Of a stretch of 64,000 nt of DNA, positions 1-11,205 are shown one piece after another (position 1 is the first letter of the stretch; the number at the start of each line of letters is the position of its first letter). The stretch lies in the NCBI GenBank assembly GCA_027625915.1, contig JANTQA010000026.1:6448001-6512000 (forward strand), in the 5' to 3' direction. Both the position numbers and the translations under genes were made by a program. The stretch comes from Anaeramoeba flamelloides. Lineage: Eukaryota > Metamonada > Anaeramoebidae. Under the pieces are notes generated by a model. The model was given only the letters and a program-made list of their open reading frames with translations. It made no database searches and was not told the origin of the DNA.

Positions 1-265
1 TGTGGGTTTATTTTTATTTTTTCAATCAACCTTAAAAATTTTTATCAATCCCAAAATCAAAAAATCAAAAAAAAATTTTTTTTCTTTTTTTTTTATTTTA
101 CGAAAATTAAAAAAATCTTCCAAAATTTAAAATTATTGATCTTTTCTTTTAAAAAAATCTTCTCAATTAAAATCTGAATTTTCGTCAATAAGTTTTTTGA
201 TCAATACACACAGATTTTTAAAACATTAATCTTTGACAATTATCACTTTTAAGTCTTAAAATAAA
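1..265. repeat. Reverse copy of the tRNA-Glu 3' flank
   Basis: This stretch is the reverse complement, with small differences, of about 10745-10995 and 15950-16190. Those two copies lie directly beside the two tRNA-Glu genes. In both, the tRNA follows within about 60-100 bp of the matching edge. By analogy a third tRNA-Glu, on the plus strand, should lie just left of base 1. The match is seen directly; the off-window gene is inference. Confidence 0.7.
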
Positions 266-654
266 GAAAAAAAAAAAACAAATTATTTCGATCAAAAGAA
301 TTCATAATTGTACAACATTCAAGGTAATATTAAACTCAAAAAAATAAACAATTAAATTTAAATTGTAAAACCATAAAAAATTAACTGTATCTGGAAATTG
401 AAAATTGGTTTAAAAATATGATTATTAGGTTTCAATATCACTTTTTAACCAATTTTTTATAATTAATTTTTTAAAGTTCAAAATTCAACATATTTTCCAA
501 TTTTTTCAAAAAAATTATTTTATTTGGAAGAAGAAAAAAGCCTTATTGTCTGTTGAACCAAGAAAACAAAATACACTTTAAAAATAAATCCATAATTTTT
601 TTTTGAATAAACAAATATAAAAAATTTATTTAATCTATAAAAAAATACAATTTC

Positions 655-1555
655 ATGTTAAAAGAACAGTCAAACTCCAAAATTGAAAAATTCCAAAAAC
701 GCCAGAAATTCTTTTTTGATTGATCGTTTCCAAATATGAATCAAAATTCCTAAAAATTATTCTCAAGCTATGGTATAAATATATTCATTATCTAAACACA
801 ATTGACTATTTTTAATCAGAAAATAATCAATATTCTGGATATATTAAACTTTAACACTTTGATAATAGCAGAAACCCAAATAATCTTAAATATACAAAAC
901 CAATCCCGAATAAATTCAAAATAAAATTTCAAATTCGTATGTTAAATATTCAATTCAGAAAATTTTTTTAATAGCAAGAAATCAACATTAATTATAATTA
1001 TCAAAATTGTTTTATTCAATATAATTTGTTTGAATGTATTTGAGTAAGTTATTTGATCATTTTGAATATATATTAATTAAAAAAAAATTATTTCTTTCAA
1101 AATTTTTCTCAAAGTTTTATAATTTAAAAATTAAATTTTGAAAAAAATTCTTAAAAGAAAAGATCTTAAGATTATAAAACACTTATTTTATAAATGAAAA
1201 AAACAAAAAGCAATTCTCATAATAGATGTTTCCGAATAAATTAAAAATTTCTCTAAGGAATAATCAAACTAAAATAATTTTTTGTTTTCTTATGGCAATT
1301 AATTTTTCAGATATGGGATTTTTTTATAACGAACGTTTACCAAAGGGTGGAAATTTAATATATTCAGAATGTGTAACCAAATAACCAATTAGTATGGTCA
1401 ATCATGATTTGATAATGAATATATTTATACCATAGAATGTGAATAATTTTTATGAATTTTGATTCATATTTGGAAACAATCAATCAAAAAAGAATTCCTT
1501 GAGTTTTTGAAATTTTTTATGTTCGGGATTAGACATTAACCTCAAGAAATACCGT
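655..1555. repeat. Fold-back element with arms of about 200 bp
   Basis: The left arm (about 660-870) reads TTCTTTTTTGATTGAT, then TTTCCAAATATGAATCAAAA, then TATGGTATAAATATATTC. The same words return in reverse complement at about 1320-1550. The 450 bp centre has no open frame of interest. This looks like a non-autonomous inverted-repeat element or an inverted duplication. I recognise no transposase. The rest of 266-2125 holds AT-rich sequence without visible genes. Confidence 0.6.
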
Positions 1556-1789
1556 TTAATTTGATAATTTTCAATAAATGATATACAATATAATCTTCTT
1601 TCTTTTAGTTAGTTAGTAACAAAAAAATGATTCAAATTTTCAATTAGTTTTTCTTATTATTTTTCAATTTTTTCAATAATTTCAAATAATATATAATTAA
1701 TTCAAATTTTAAATTCAAAAAAGAAAAAAAATTAAAAGATATTATTATTTTTTATTATTTATTTTGAAGGGAGAAAACTAGTTTCCTCT

Positions 1790-2012
1790 TACAGCCATTA
1801 GGTTTTCCAGAATTCACAATAATTGAGTTATTTCTTTTGATTTTAATCAATTCTTTTGAATTTTTTAAAATCGCAGTTAGGTTTTTTTGACTTTTTGAAA
1901 TGTAAAGAAAATTTATTTAATTTTCTTTACATTCCAAAAATTAAAAAAAACCTAGGCACTCTACTGCACTTGACGGCACTCTACAACACTTGTCGTTAGT
2001 TTTTTTTTAATT
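1790..2012. repeat. Palindromic hairpin modules, copy 1
   Basis: Two short palindromes lie end to end. One opens with TTTTCCAGAATT and carries ATTGAGT and its inverse. The other opens with TTAGGTTTTTTTGAC and closes with AAAAAAAACCTAG. They are followed by a spacer with two similar CACTCTAC..CACTT units ending in CGTTAG. The same module types recur at 20985-21170, 22385-23225 and 25915-26465. Confidence 0.6.
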
Positions 2013-2125
2013 TAAAAGAATGGAGAAAAATCATAGATTTTACTTGAAAATTGAATGTTGAAAATGATTATTGATAAAAAAGATAATTCATTTCTTGAAA
2101 GTTGAGGGGGACTTGTTTAAAGCCT

Positions 2126-2307
2126 TTAAGTGACTAATCTCCATTAAATTTTTTTACCTAAATTTAATAGAGATTAATAAAATTTTTTGTAAATTTAGTA
2201 GATTTGAAAATATACAGGGATTTTCAATATTGACTTATTTCTCAATAAGGAATCCTTATTTAGAAATTGATCAAAAAAAAAAAAAAAAATAGAGACTAGT
2301 CCCTTAA
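2126..2307. mobile_element. TTAA-flanked MITE, copy 1
   Basis: An element of about 180 bp runs from TTAAGTGACTAATCTCC to AGAGACTAGTCCCTTAA. The ends are inverted repeats, and both outer edges read TTAA. The inner part, including TTATTTAGAAATTGATC, is shared with copies at 30316-30525, 43818-44456 and 54934-55114. It has no coding capacity. The TTAA edges suggest piggyBac-type mobilisation, but a TA target cannot be excluded. Confidence 0.65.
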
Positions 2308-2449
2308 TGTACAATTTATTGTAAAATAAATTGAACAAAAATTTTCATTCTGCTTCCTAAAAAAAAGGTTTTAAAATCAGGTAAAAATTTTTATTTTTTA
2401 ATTCCTTATATCAGTTTCAATTATTAATTTCCATAGATAAGAATTGGGG

Positions 2450-3780
2450 TCTTTGATCTTTTGTTTTCCTTTTTGGAAGGTGATTATTTCGGAAAACCGA
2501 CTGAAAATCCTGATCTTTTTATTTTACACCAAAAAGTATCTTTGTGAAAAAAAAATTACGCTATTGCATTTGGGGAATAAAATAAATAAGAGTTACTAAT
2601 CTCTTCAAAAAAATTTACACTTTGTAAACTCATTTATCTAAAGTGAGGTAAAGTGGTGTGTTTCCAAACTTTAATGGGACCCCTGGATAAAACAGTACTC
2701 TATTATCTTTGAGAAGAAATATAAAAAAGAAAAACAATAAATAATATTTTTAAGTAGAAGAACAGAATGAAGATTGTCAACTAAAAGTAATGTTGTAAAA
2801 TGTGCTGTTTTCTACCTTATTTAATGAGTAAAAGATTTACTTTCTCGTCTTATAATTTTTCATTTTTTAATTTTTGTGTTCAAAAAAATTTTTAACAAAA
2901 CAAAATGGAAAACTCAGAACCAAAAACAGTAATAAACGAAAATTTAAAGGAAGTAGGATCAAAGCTTTTAGGTGTTGGAAAAACTGTCTTACACTGGGGT
3001 TGGGTTCCTTTAATTTTTTACTTGGGAATGAAATCTGAACCAAAACCAAATTTATTCAGCCTGGTACCAAAGCAACCAGAACAAAATTAATGAAATTTTT
3101 TGTTGCTTTATTATTATTTTTAATTTTTTTCTTTCTTTTTTTTTTTTGTTGTTCTTCTTTTTGAAGAATTTTAGTTCAGTTTTTACATCATCCCCAATTC
3201 AATTTTTTACCAAAAATATCATACAATAAACTCCGCCTAATAAGTAACAATATTGTTTTTCTTTTTTTCATTTATCTTTTTCTTTTTTAATTTATCTTTT
3301 TCTTTTTTTTTTTTTTTAGGTTGTCGTTAAAGTGCTTGGAAAACACTTTAACCAACGTGTTTTTGTTACAACAAAAATTTATGATCAAAATTTTAAACAG
3401 TTGAAAAAAGCCTTTTTTTTTTTATGGTTTCTAAATTGTCTTTATTTTTTTAAATATAATTCTTACGTAACACTTTGTCTCGTTGTTTTTGATCTTTCAG
3501 TTGGAGATCTTTTCAGAAGAAAACAATTGGATATTTTTTAAAAAGAAATTTCAAGAAGAGAGTTTCTTATTTAAGGGACGAGTAACTCTTCTTTATTTTT
3601 TTTCCCAAATGTAATAGAGTAATTATTTACATAAGGATACAATTACGACCAATAAGAAACTTCGTTTGTCAACTTTAGAGAAATGAATAATCATTTTTAA
3701 AAGATTTCATTTCCCCAATGGAATTTTCAGTCAAAAGATCTGATCCTTTTTTGTTTGGATTTTAGGATCAAATTCGAAAA
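2450..3780. repeat. Inverted repeat arms flanking TOM7
   Basis: About 2545-2620 is matched in reverse complement at about 3565-3650. Shared words include GAGTAACTCTT, TCCCAAATG and ATAGAGTAAT or its variants. A weaker match continues outward (2470-2530 against 3700-3775, around TTTTCAGTC and AAGATC). The arms enclose the TOM7 gene. This could be a decayed inverted-repeat element or two independent insertions in opposite directions. Confidence 0.45.
2905..3090 (+). CDS. tom7: Mitochondrial import receptor subunit TOM7
   Basis: This is a 61-residue protein in one exon, close to the usual TOM7 length of 55-60. TOM7 is a small tail-anchored subunit of the TOM complex in the outer mitochondrial membrane. 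It modulates complex assembly around the Tom40 channel. The diagnostic stretch is at residues 24-43: GKTVLHWGWVPLIFYLGMKS. It matches the family pattern of a helix, then H/RWG, then a proline inside the membrane segment (about residues 29-45), then YLG and a short tail. The N-terminal 20 residues are polar and face the cytosol. The start codon lies in an A-rich context (AACAAAATGG), as expected for such AT-rich genomes. The stop is TAA. No intron is needed. Recognition rests on the WGWVP..YLG core. Confidence 0.85.
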   Translation: MENSEPKTVINENLKEVGSKLLGVGKTVLHWGWVPLIFYLGMKSEPKPNLFSLVPKQPEQN

Positions 3781-5590
3781 ATAAAAATTTGCAAAAAAAT
3801 TTATTTTTGAAGAAATATCACTTTTAGTAATTTCTGAGAGTCTTTATGAACAAGTAACGTTGTGTCTTTAATATTATTTTAAAAATACATAAAAAATAAA
3901 TCAAATATTGTATCCTTGAAGATCTAAAAAATTTGAACATTTATTTTATTCTCAAATATTTATTCAATTTCTTGAAATTTAAAAGACTTGTCAATATACT
4001 TTTTCAAATATCAAGGGTACAAACAAGGAACTGTTGTCTTAAAATCAGTTATTTGATAATATCTATTATTTTTATTATTATTAGAAATATGCATTTGAAT
4101 TGTTTTATTTGTTGCAAAATCTTGAAAAAATTGAGAAATAAATGTAAAACCTATTGGATACATTTCATCATTGGGTTGTTAATGACTTACTAAAATAATT
4201 AAGATTGGGTTTATAATTATTGATTATAAATAATCAAATTAAAAAGTATTTCTTGTAGATAATAAGTTGAATTTTCCAGGTTTTAAAAAAGTATTTCGGG
4301 AGAATTTTTAATTCGATTCTTTGGTTCTTTTTCTCATATTTTTTCATTTAATCCCTAGAAAAAATAGATTTGGTCTGTTCTTTGAATCAAAAAATTATAT
4401 TTTTTACAAGTTTAAAATAATTATTGTATTTTTTTTGAGATTAAGTAGATTTTTTAAACTTAGTTATTTTAGAACTTAGTGGTTTCATTTCTAAAGTGTA
4501 TTTTTGTACACTTTCTTTACAGGCAATAAGATTTCAATCTTCTTTCAAAGAAAATAATTTTTTTTAAATAATTTGGAAATATGTTGAATTTTGAACTTTT
4601 CAAAAATGAGAAAAATGGATCAGTCTTTTAAAAACAATAATTCATTTCTGAAAATAGTATTAAAAGTAAGCCATGTATTGTATTTATCAGATTTTTACTT
4701 TATTTTTCAATTTCAAGATACGGTAAAAATTTTTTTTATTTGTTAGTAAATTTACTTGAAGATTTTTTTTAGTTTACTAGTCCTTAAAGGTAATTTTTAT
4801 TTGAAATTAATCTTAAGGTTTGGAAACTTTTTTTTTACTCTGTTCAATTTTGTGACTCACTTTTGTTTGTGGTGAAGATTTCTCTCCAATGATCTTTTAT
4901 TTGAAAGCGCCACTGTAAACTAAATGAAATCAAAAAAAAGAAAAATTATTAATTTTATTTTTGTGATCCAAATTGAATTATAGTACGAGAAGGATTTCAA
5001 TTCCCTTTTATTTAATTGGACAAACCTCGATTTTTTTGGAAAATAAGAATATCATTTTTTTCATTTTTTATTTTTTGATATCATTTTATTTTTTGAAAGT
5101 ACCTTAATTGTTTTGGTAGATCAAAATATTTTTCAACGAACAATTGGTATTAAGTTAAAGTTGAGGTGTTCAAAATGAATAGAAGGGCTCAAATAAATTT
5201 AATCAATTTTATTGAACCTTTGATCAATCAATATTTGTTTTAGAATTTAAACAAATTTATTTATGCAATACATTTTTTTGTTTTGCTCTCTTAAATGTTT
5301 ACAAAAAACTCTTTAATTTATTAGTATTGATAATTATCTATTTTTTGTTTTGTAGGTATTGTAATTTATAAAAAAGTGTTAAAATTTCAATTAGTAAAGG
5401 GTTCTAATTAGGTATATTCTCTGAGAATTAATTAGATAAGTTTTATTTTTTCAAAAATTGGAATTTTGATGTGTTAAAATTTTTATATTATGGTTTATTT
5501 TGAAAATGTTTGTGCAAAATTTACAATGGAATATCTTTATTGAACCCAGTAGGCTGTCTTTCAAAATATTGAAAACTATAAAATCATTTA
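3091..5590. other. Gene-free AT-rich stretch
   Basis: I find no supported gene between TOM7 and the first mariner-type MITE. A T-rich acceptor-like site at about 3305-3319 precedes an open frame to 3541. It matches no family I know and is not called. The region from 5090 to 5480 belongs to a dispersed repeat described separately. Confidence 0.4.
5090..5490 (+). repeat. Dispersed repeat family F3, copy 1
   Basis: Resembles 7600-8140 and, in reverse complement, 59040-59640. Shared words include TTGATAATTATCTATTTTTT, GTAATTTATAAAAAAGTGTT and CAATTAGTAAAGGGTTCTAA. The copies differ at many positions, so the family is old. No coding frame survives. Confidence 0.6.
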
Positions 5591-5784
5591 AAGTCAGTTC
5601 AAAATTTAAAACACAAACTTTCAACGAAATTTAAGGCACAAGCAAATATCAAATTAATGCACAAAATTTGGAATATTTTTTTACACAAATTATTTTACTC
5701 GAATTTGAATTTTGTGCCTTAAGTTGAGAATTTTTTTTGCTTTAAATTTAGTTGAAGTTGGTGCATTAAAGGTGGAACTCGCTG
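5591..5784. mobile_element. Mariner-type palindromic MITE, copy 1 (most decayed)
   Basis: This is a near-palindrome of about 194 bp, TA on both sides. It has the internal words ACTTTCAACGAAATTTAAGG and TTTTGTGCCTTAA shared with the copies at 11922, 13237, 29569 and 34244. Its ends have lost much of the CAGTCAGTTTCAC consensus. The copy is non-coding. Confidence 0.6.
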
Positions 5785-7039
5785 TATTATCAATTGATTT
5801 CACATAATTAATCGAATTTATTTGATTGTAAAACATAGGCATCTATATATAAAAATAATATTAAAATATCTGAACCCATTTTAAGGATAAGATTTTATTT
5901 AGTGTGAAAATTGATTGTTATTTATTTTATTAAAATAATATTTTTTCAATAAGATTTAATCCTGATAACTTTTTCAATAGAATGGAATTATTTGTAAGTT
6001 TATTTTATTTTTAAAATAATCTTGTGAACCATTATCATATTTTCCATTTTTACAGAAATTGGTCTTTACTTGTTTTGTACAAGAAAAGGGAAAAGTATTT
6101 TTTTTTGAAATATTTTGAAAGATAAAAACAATGTAATGATTCAATTAGTATTAATCTTCTTCTTAATTTTATATTAAAGATTTTCAGTCAATCAAAAAAA
6201 AAATAATCAGAGTAAACATTTTGATTTTTTTTTTTAAAATAAACATAAATAATTCTTTATTTGATTCCATGTAATCAAATCATTCTTTTTTTTCCCAATT
6301 AAAAATATCAACCAATTTCTTGCTTACATTTGTGTTTTCATGGAATGATATCATTCTCAAAATTCAACAATTATTAAAATAGATATTTTTTTTTTATTTT
6401 CAAAAAGAATTTACTGTTTCTAAAAAAAGAAATATTTAGGGTTTTTCTTCTTGTGATTTTTGTTTTCATCATCTTTTAGTCAAAAATAATGTTTTTAAGT
6501 TTATTCCTGATAAAAAAAATAATCGTTCGATGAAATAGAATCAAAAGAATCTTTTTTGATTGAATCGAGTTTTGGCAGCTTATCAAAATTCTTATTGTGA
6601 TTTTATTGAAGAATAAAATAATTTTTAATATTTTTGAAAAACGATGGTTCAGAGGGGGTTTAACAAGTGGAAATTGGTTGATAAAAATTGATTCCTTTGG
6701 AATTATTTTAATATTATCATTCCACATTTTAATTTTTGAGATTCTAAAATTTCCAAAAATAGAATTATTTTAGGAACTCTGATAATTTATAACTGAAATT
6801 GGTGTCTTTATTTATTTTCTTTTTCTTAAAAGATTTTATTTTTGTATATTTTAAAATTTCAACAATTAGTATAATAGATTAAATTAATTCAACCCCCCTT
6901 AATATTTGATTACTATTTTACCTATTTTTTAACTGAAAAATAATATATTATTTCATATATAAAAAAATTGTACTACTTTTTTGGAGATAGATTATCCACT
7001 TTTTTAACAAAAGAAAAAATTTTAAAAATGAAAAAAAAA

Positions 7040-7170
7040 AAAAAAAATTATTTCGAATATAGAAGAAGTGAAAATTTCACTCTAAATGTACTTTTACTTA
7101 AATTTCCTCAAAAATAATTTTAGTCTAAAATCATAGATATCACAATTGTTCAAGTTAAAGACAGATCAAT
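7040..7170 (-). mobile_element. Retroposon 3' end, fragment
   Basis: In reverse complement this reads GAAATTTAAGTAAAAG, then AGAGTGAAATTTTCACTTC. That is the same 3' end as the poly(A)-tailed insert at 9516-10263 and the fragment at 13741-13830. It is a truncated relic of a poly(A)-ended, LINE- or SINE-like family. The rest of 5785-7600 shows no supported gene. Confidence 0.5.
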
Positions 7171-7599
7171 TTTTTTTTTATTTTTAAAAAGCAGAAGTAA
7201 ACAATTGAAAAGTAGAATGAAAAAAATAAGAAAAATTGAACTTTAAAAAGGGTTTATAAGAATCAATTGGTGAAAAATAAAAATAAAACAAGTAAAAATA
7301 TCTTTTATTAAGAACACCCAAAATCATAACCAAGATACTTATGGTTAATTTAATAATTTGATAATTGATCATGAATGTTCAATTGGGGTTATTGGTTAAT
7401 TGTTCAAATTTCTTTTTTCTATTTCGTAAGGATTTACTTTAATGGAGAACCTGTACATTTTTTTGTTTACTTTTTAGATTTTATTTTCAAATTATATATA
7501 ATTTTTGTCTTCCAGTATCCAGTATTATCATTTAAACTCTTGATTTTTTTCCGTTTTGTAACTTTTCTTTCCAATATAAAATATACTAGGTGAGGGAAA

Positions 7600-8140
7600 A
7601 AATGGAAAGAAATATAAACAAAAATTCAAAATTTTCCACACAGCTAAAATGTTCCAAAGAATCACAATAATACAATTTCATTAAAATTAGAAATAATTTT
7701 GATTTTTGTAAAATATGAAAAGCGTTTTTTCATCTTTTAGTTTTTTGTTTTCATTTTTTTTTGAATTAGGTAACTTGTCTCGTTGGATCACAATTTTTTT
7801 TTGACAATGATTGATATTAGGTTAAAGTTGGGTTGTTCCAAATATAAGAACTAAAATAAAATTAATTGGTAGTATCTGGCCATTTGATCGATCAATATTC
7901 CTAATAGAATTTCAACTAATTTACCAATGTATTTTTTTTTTACTCTCTCAAAAATTTTTAACACACCATTGTTTTATTTGTATTGATAATTATTTATTTT
8001 TTGTTTTATGAATATTGTAATTTATAAAAAAGTGTTTACATTTCAATTAGTGAATGGTTCTAATTTGGTGCTTCTTCTCTAATTGATTAAATAAGTTTTT
8101 TTTTTTTTTTGAAACAAATCGAATTTTGGTGTTTTAAAAA
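7600..8140 (+). repeat. Dispersed repeat family F3, longest copy
   Basis: Matches 59040-59640 (reverse complement) over nearly its whole length. It includes TTCCACACAGCTAAAA, GAATCACAATAATACAA and TTGATTTTTGTAAAATATGA. Its 3' half also matches 5090-5490. The family has no visible coding frame and its ends are not defined. Confidence 0.65.
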
Positions 8141-8363
8141 TGTTGAATTGGGGTTTACATAAATAATTATTATAAAATATTCTGTTTAATTCTGTTTTCA
8201 AATTTTTAAAAAAATATCTTTGATATAATTATTCCTTTTTGAAAAAATTAAATTTAATTGGTTTTTTTTTTTTTTTAATAATTAATAAATAACTAAAAAA
8301 TGTGGATACAAACCTTGGAATAACATTTAGCAAATTATCAATGTGTCTTATTTATTTTTTATC

Positions 8364-8407
8364 ATATATATATATATATATATATTATTATTATTATTAT
8401 TATTATT
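8364..8407. repeat. (AT)n-(ATT)n microsatellite
   Basis: About ten AT units run directly into about eight ATT/TTA units. No gene surrounds it. Confidence 0.9.
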
Positions 8408-9515
8408 TGTATTATAAAATATATAAATGGAAACATTATTTCTATGTTTTTAAAGTTTTGGATTCATTCCAAAGGTTAAATGTTATTGGAGAATATTGAA
8501 AACATTTAATTTGGTAAAGAGGGAATTTTGGGGTAATAAAATTTACAACTTCAATTAAAAAAAAAAATCTATCTAAAGACAGTTATGATAATTATTTGAA
8601 ACTTAATTAAGTTTACAAATAGAAAATCAAAGAAAAAAAACTCTTTCTAGATTTTTTTTTATTAAAAAATCAGTTTTTAAAAGAAATTCTGAAAATTATC
8701 TCAAGTGTTTGGTTAGAGATACTACTTCAATTAAGAACAAGTATTTAGAACAAATCAAATCGAATTTAAGTATAGAATAACTCTTTAAGAACTTTTTTGA
8801 CATTTTAGTTTTATTTTTTTTTGAAATCTATGGTATAATCTGTATAATTTATTCTTTAATGAAATAAGATGATACCTGTTCAAAAGTCCTGTTTTTGATT
8901 GAAATATTTTTCAAAACTAAGATATTTTACATTCAATTTTTTAATTTTTAGAAAAACAACAAAAATGAATTATCAATTTCTAAACCATTTTTGTGAAATA
9001 AAAACCTATTTTTAGAATGAAAAAAAAATCAAACCTAAAACTTATTTATTTAACTTTTAAAAAATGAAAAATCTTAAAGATAGATAAAAATTATATTTTC
9101 TTAATTGGTTCTAGATAAAAATTTAAAAGTTTAATAATTTCTTCAACTTTTACTAAAAAAAAAAAATAGGTGGTTCACTAATATTCATAATATTTCAAAC
9201 AAGGTTACTTATATTTCAGAATTGTTAAACTTTGAGGTATTTTTTTTAATGTTGTTAATTAAGAACTAAATTCACTATCAAATTAATAATTTAATGCAAA
9301 ATAAAAAAATGGTAAATACATTTAAATAAGAAAATAAAATTAAAAATTGAAAAAGATTATTATGAATAATATAATAAAATAAAAAAAATAAAACATAGAA
9401 TTAATAAATTTTTTTCAAACTGATTACTTGAATTTAGTCAAAATTAGATTTAAAAAACAAAAAATATCTTTTTACTAAATAAATTATATGAGTTATGTTA
9501 ACAATTAAGAATTTT

Positions 9516-10263
9516 ATTTTTTATACTTTTTACCTTTTCCAAATTTCTCTTTTTAAGTTGTTTGGGTTCCTCCTCTTTTTGTTTTTTTAGGTACTTGGAG
9601 AGGTTCAAGGAATAAAAAATCATTATAAGAATTGGTTGATTTGGTCATGACTAACCTAACCAAACTTGTTAATGATCAGATCTAAAACGAATTGAGCTGG
9701 ACTTATGCAACTGTAGAGAACTGAATCCAACGAATACGATCTGAAGCCAACCAAAGTGAACCGAATTGGACTTTCCGTACAATCTGTCGAGTCGGTATCT
9801 TGTACTGGGATTTTGCGAAAACAAGATTTGGGAAACTCAAAAAAAAAAAAAACAAAAAAACAAAGCAACTCAATTCTGTAAAACCAAATCTTATTCTTAA
9901 AACCTTAGCACTTTATAGAATCAAACCATCTATAAAGTTTCTAAAAAACTTAATAAAGTAACCTATTTCATTTGATCTATAGTTGTTCAAATATTTAGAT
10001 CTCTTTATTAAAACAAATTGAAAATATTGATCATTTTTTATGGGTCTATCCTTCCTATGAAAAAGATAGATTAATATTTCATAACAAATTAAAAAAAAAA
10101 AAATCTTAATGAATTAATTTAAAACAAACAGTTTGAAACTATTTTCATTAAATAATAATCGTGAAATCTATGATTTTACGCTTAAATTTCTTTTTGGGAA
10201 TTTAAGTAAAAGGTTATCCAGAGTGTAATTTACACTTCTTCAACAATAAAAAAAAAAAAAAAA
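9516..10263 (+). mobile_element. Poly(A)-tailed retroposed insert with 16-bp target duplication
   Basis: Copy B of the surrounding duplication (15,470-15,500) lacks this block, which marks it as an insertion. The word AACAATTAAGAATTTT stands on both sides, at about 9500-9515 and 10265-10280. The right-hand copy is preceded by a run of about 18 A. Long target duplications plus poly(A) are the marks of LINE-driven retroposition. The 3' end is shared with relics at 7040-7170 and 13741-13830. The 5' half (9560-9850) is much richer in G and C than anything near it and matches no RNA I recognise. Confidence 0.65.
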
Positions 10264-11055
10264 AACAATTAAGAATTTTTATTTTATATTTTAAGAAAAT
10301 AACTTTTGACAAATTCTTGGAAATGATTTTATTTGATTTTTCTTTTTCCAAGTTTAATAAATTTTTTTAATTGATCCTAATTTTTACAGTTTTTTAAATT
10401 TCTGATAAAAAAGAGTGATCATATTATTTAAGGTTAAAAATAATGAAGAAACAGATTTCTTTAGTATTCAGAAGAAATTAAAAAAGATATTTGGATATTT
10501 TTTCAGATCTAAAAATCAAATTACCAATAAAAAAAAAAATCCAAAGAAAATTGAAAAAACAAAAAATTTTATTAAAATATGTTTTTATTTATTGAGAATT
10601 TACTCAAATAACTTCTATTTTAAAAGAAAAAACACTAGTCTTCAAATCATATTTATTGATATTGTTTTCCTTTCTTTTATATCACATTTTAATTTAATTT
10701 CTGATAAAAAATATAAGAAATAACTTGGTTTTTGTGTTTTTCTTTTTTCAAACTTACTTAAAAGTGATAATTTTCAAAGAATAATGTTTTAAAAATCTGT
10801 GTATATTGTTCAAAAAACAATTAACGAAAATTCAGATTTTAAAGAGAAGATTTTTTTAAAAGAAAAGATCAATAATTTTTAATTTAGGAAGATTTTTTTA
10901 ATTTTCGTAAAAAAAAAAAAAAAAAAAAAAAATTTTTTTTTGATTTTTTGATTTTGGGATTGGTAAAAATTTTTAAGGTTGATTGAAAAAATAAAAATAA
11001 ACGCTCAAAACATAAACTAAAAGAGTTGTATTTATAAAAAAGGGTAAAAAAAATT

Positions 11056-11125
11056 TCGGAATCCGGGAATTGAACCCGGGCCAACTGGGTGAAAACCAGA
11101 CGTTCTACCACTATACTAATCCCGA
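11056..11125 (-). tRNA. tRNA-Glu (anticodon UUC)
   Basis: On the minus strand the acceptor arms TCGGGAT and ATTCCGA pair with one G-U. The anticodon arm is TCTGG-TTTTCAC-CCAGT with anticodon TTC. The T arm is CCGGG-TTCAATT-CCCGG. The internal promoter boxes are intact (GTGGTAGAAC; GGGTTCAATTCCC). No intron is present. Eight T follow within 3 bases of the 3' end and serve as the Pol III terminator. The sequence is identical to the copy at 16251-16320. Confidence 0.96.
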
Positions 11126-11205
11126 TTGTACATTTAAAGTTGCTTATTTAAAGTATTTAAAATCTAATTTTGGACAAGTCATTAAATTTGAAATCTTTGG
11201 ATAGG

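Larger units (their letters stand above)
9180..11205. repeat. Segmental duplication, copy A, with tRNA-Glu
   Basis: Matches 15160-16395 in the same orientation. Over the last 400 bp the match is almost exact, including the whole tRNA-Glu and about 75 bp on its 5' side. Further left it decays but stays clear, for example TTTAGTATTCAGAAGAAATT and TTTTTCAGATCTAAAAATC. Copy A is interrupted by a retroposed insert at 9516-10263 that copy B lacks. Confidence 0.85.

Noticed and set aside
3320-3541. Exon-like open frame after a T-rich acceptor downstream of TOM7 (VVVKVLGKH start)
   Set aside because: It briefly recalls ribosomal protein S28e, but the alignment fails after VLGK. A second frame is equally open and no upstream exon was found.
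9656-9868. 70-residue open frame on the minus strand in the GC-rich patch
   Set aside because: It lies inside a retroposed insert whose sense strand is plus, starts in low-complexity Phe codons and has no recognisable motif.
10415-10723. 102-residue Lys/Phe/Asn-rich open frame in the tRNA-linked repeat
   Set aside because: The second copy at 15.6 kb conserves only the first part and then loses the frame. Composition is that of AT-rich repeat DNA.
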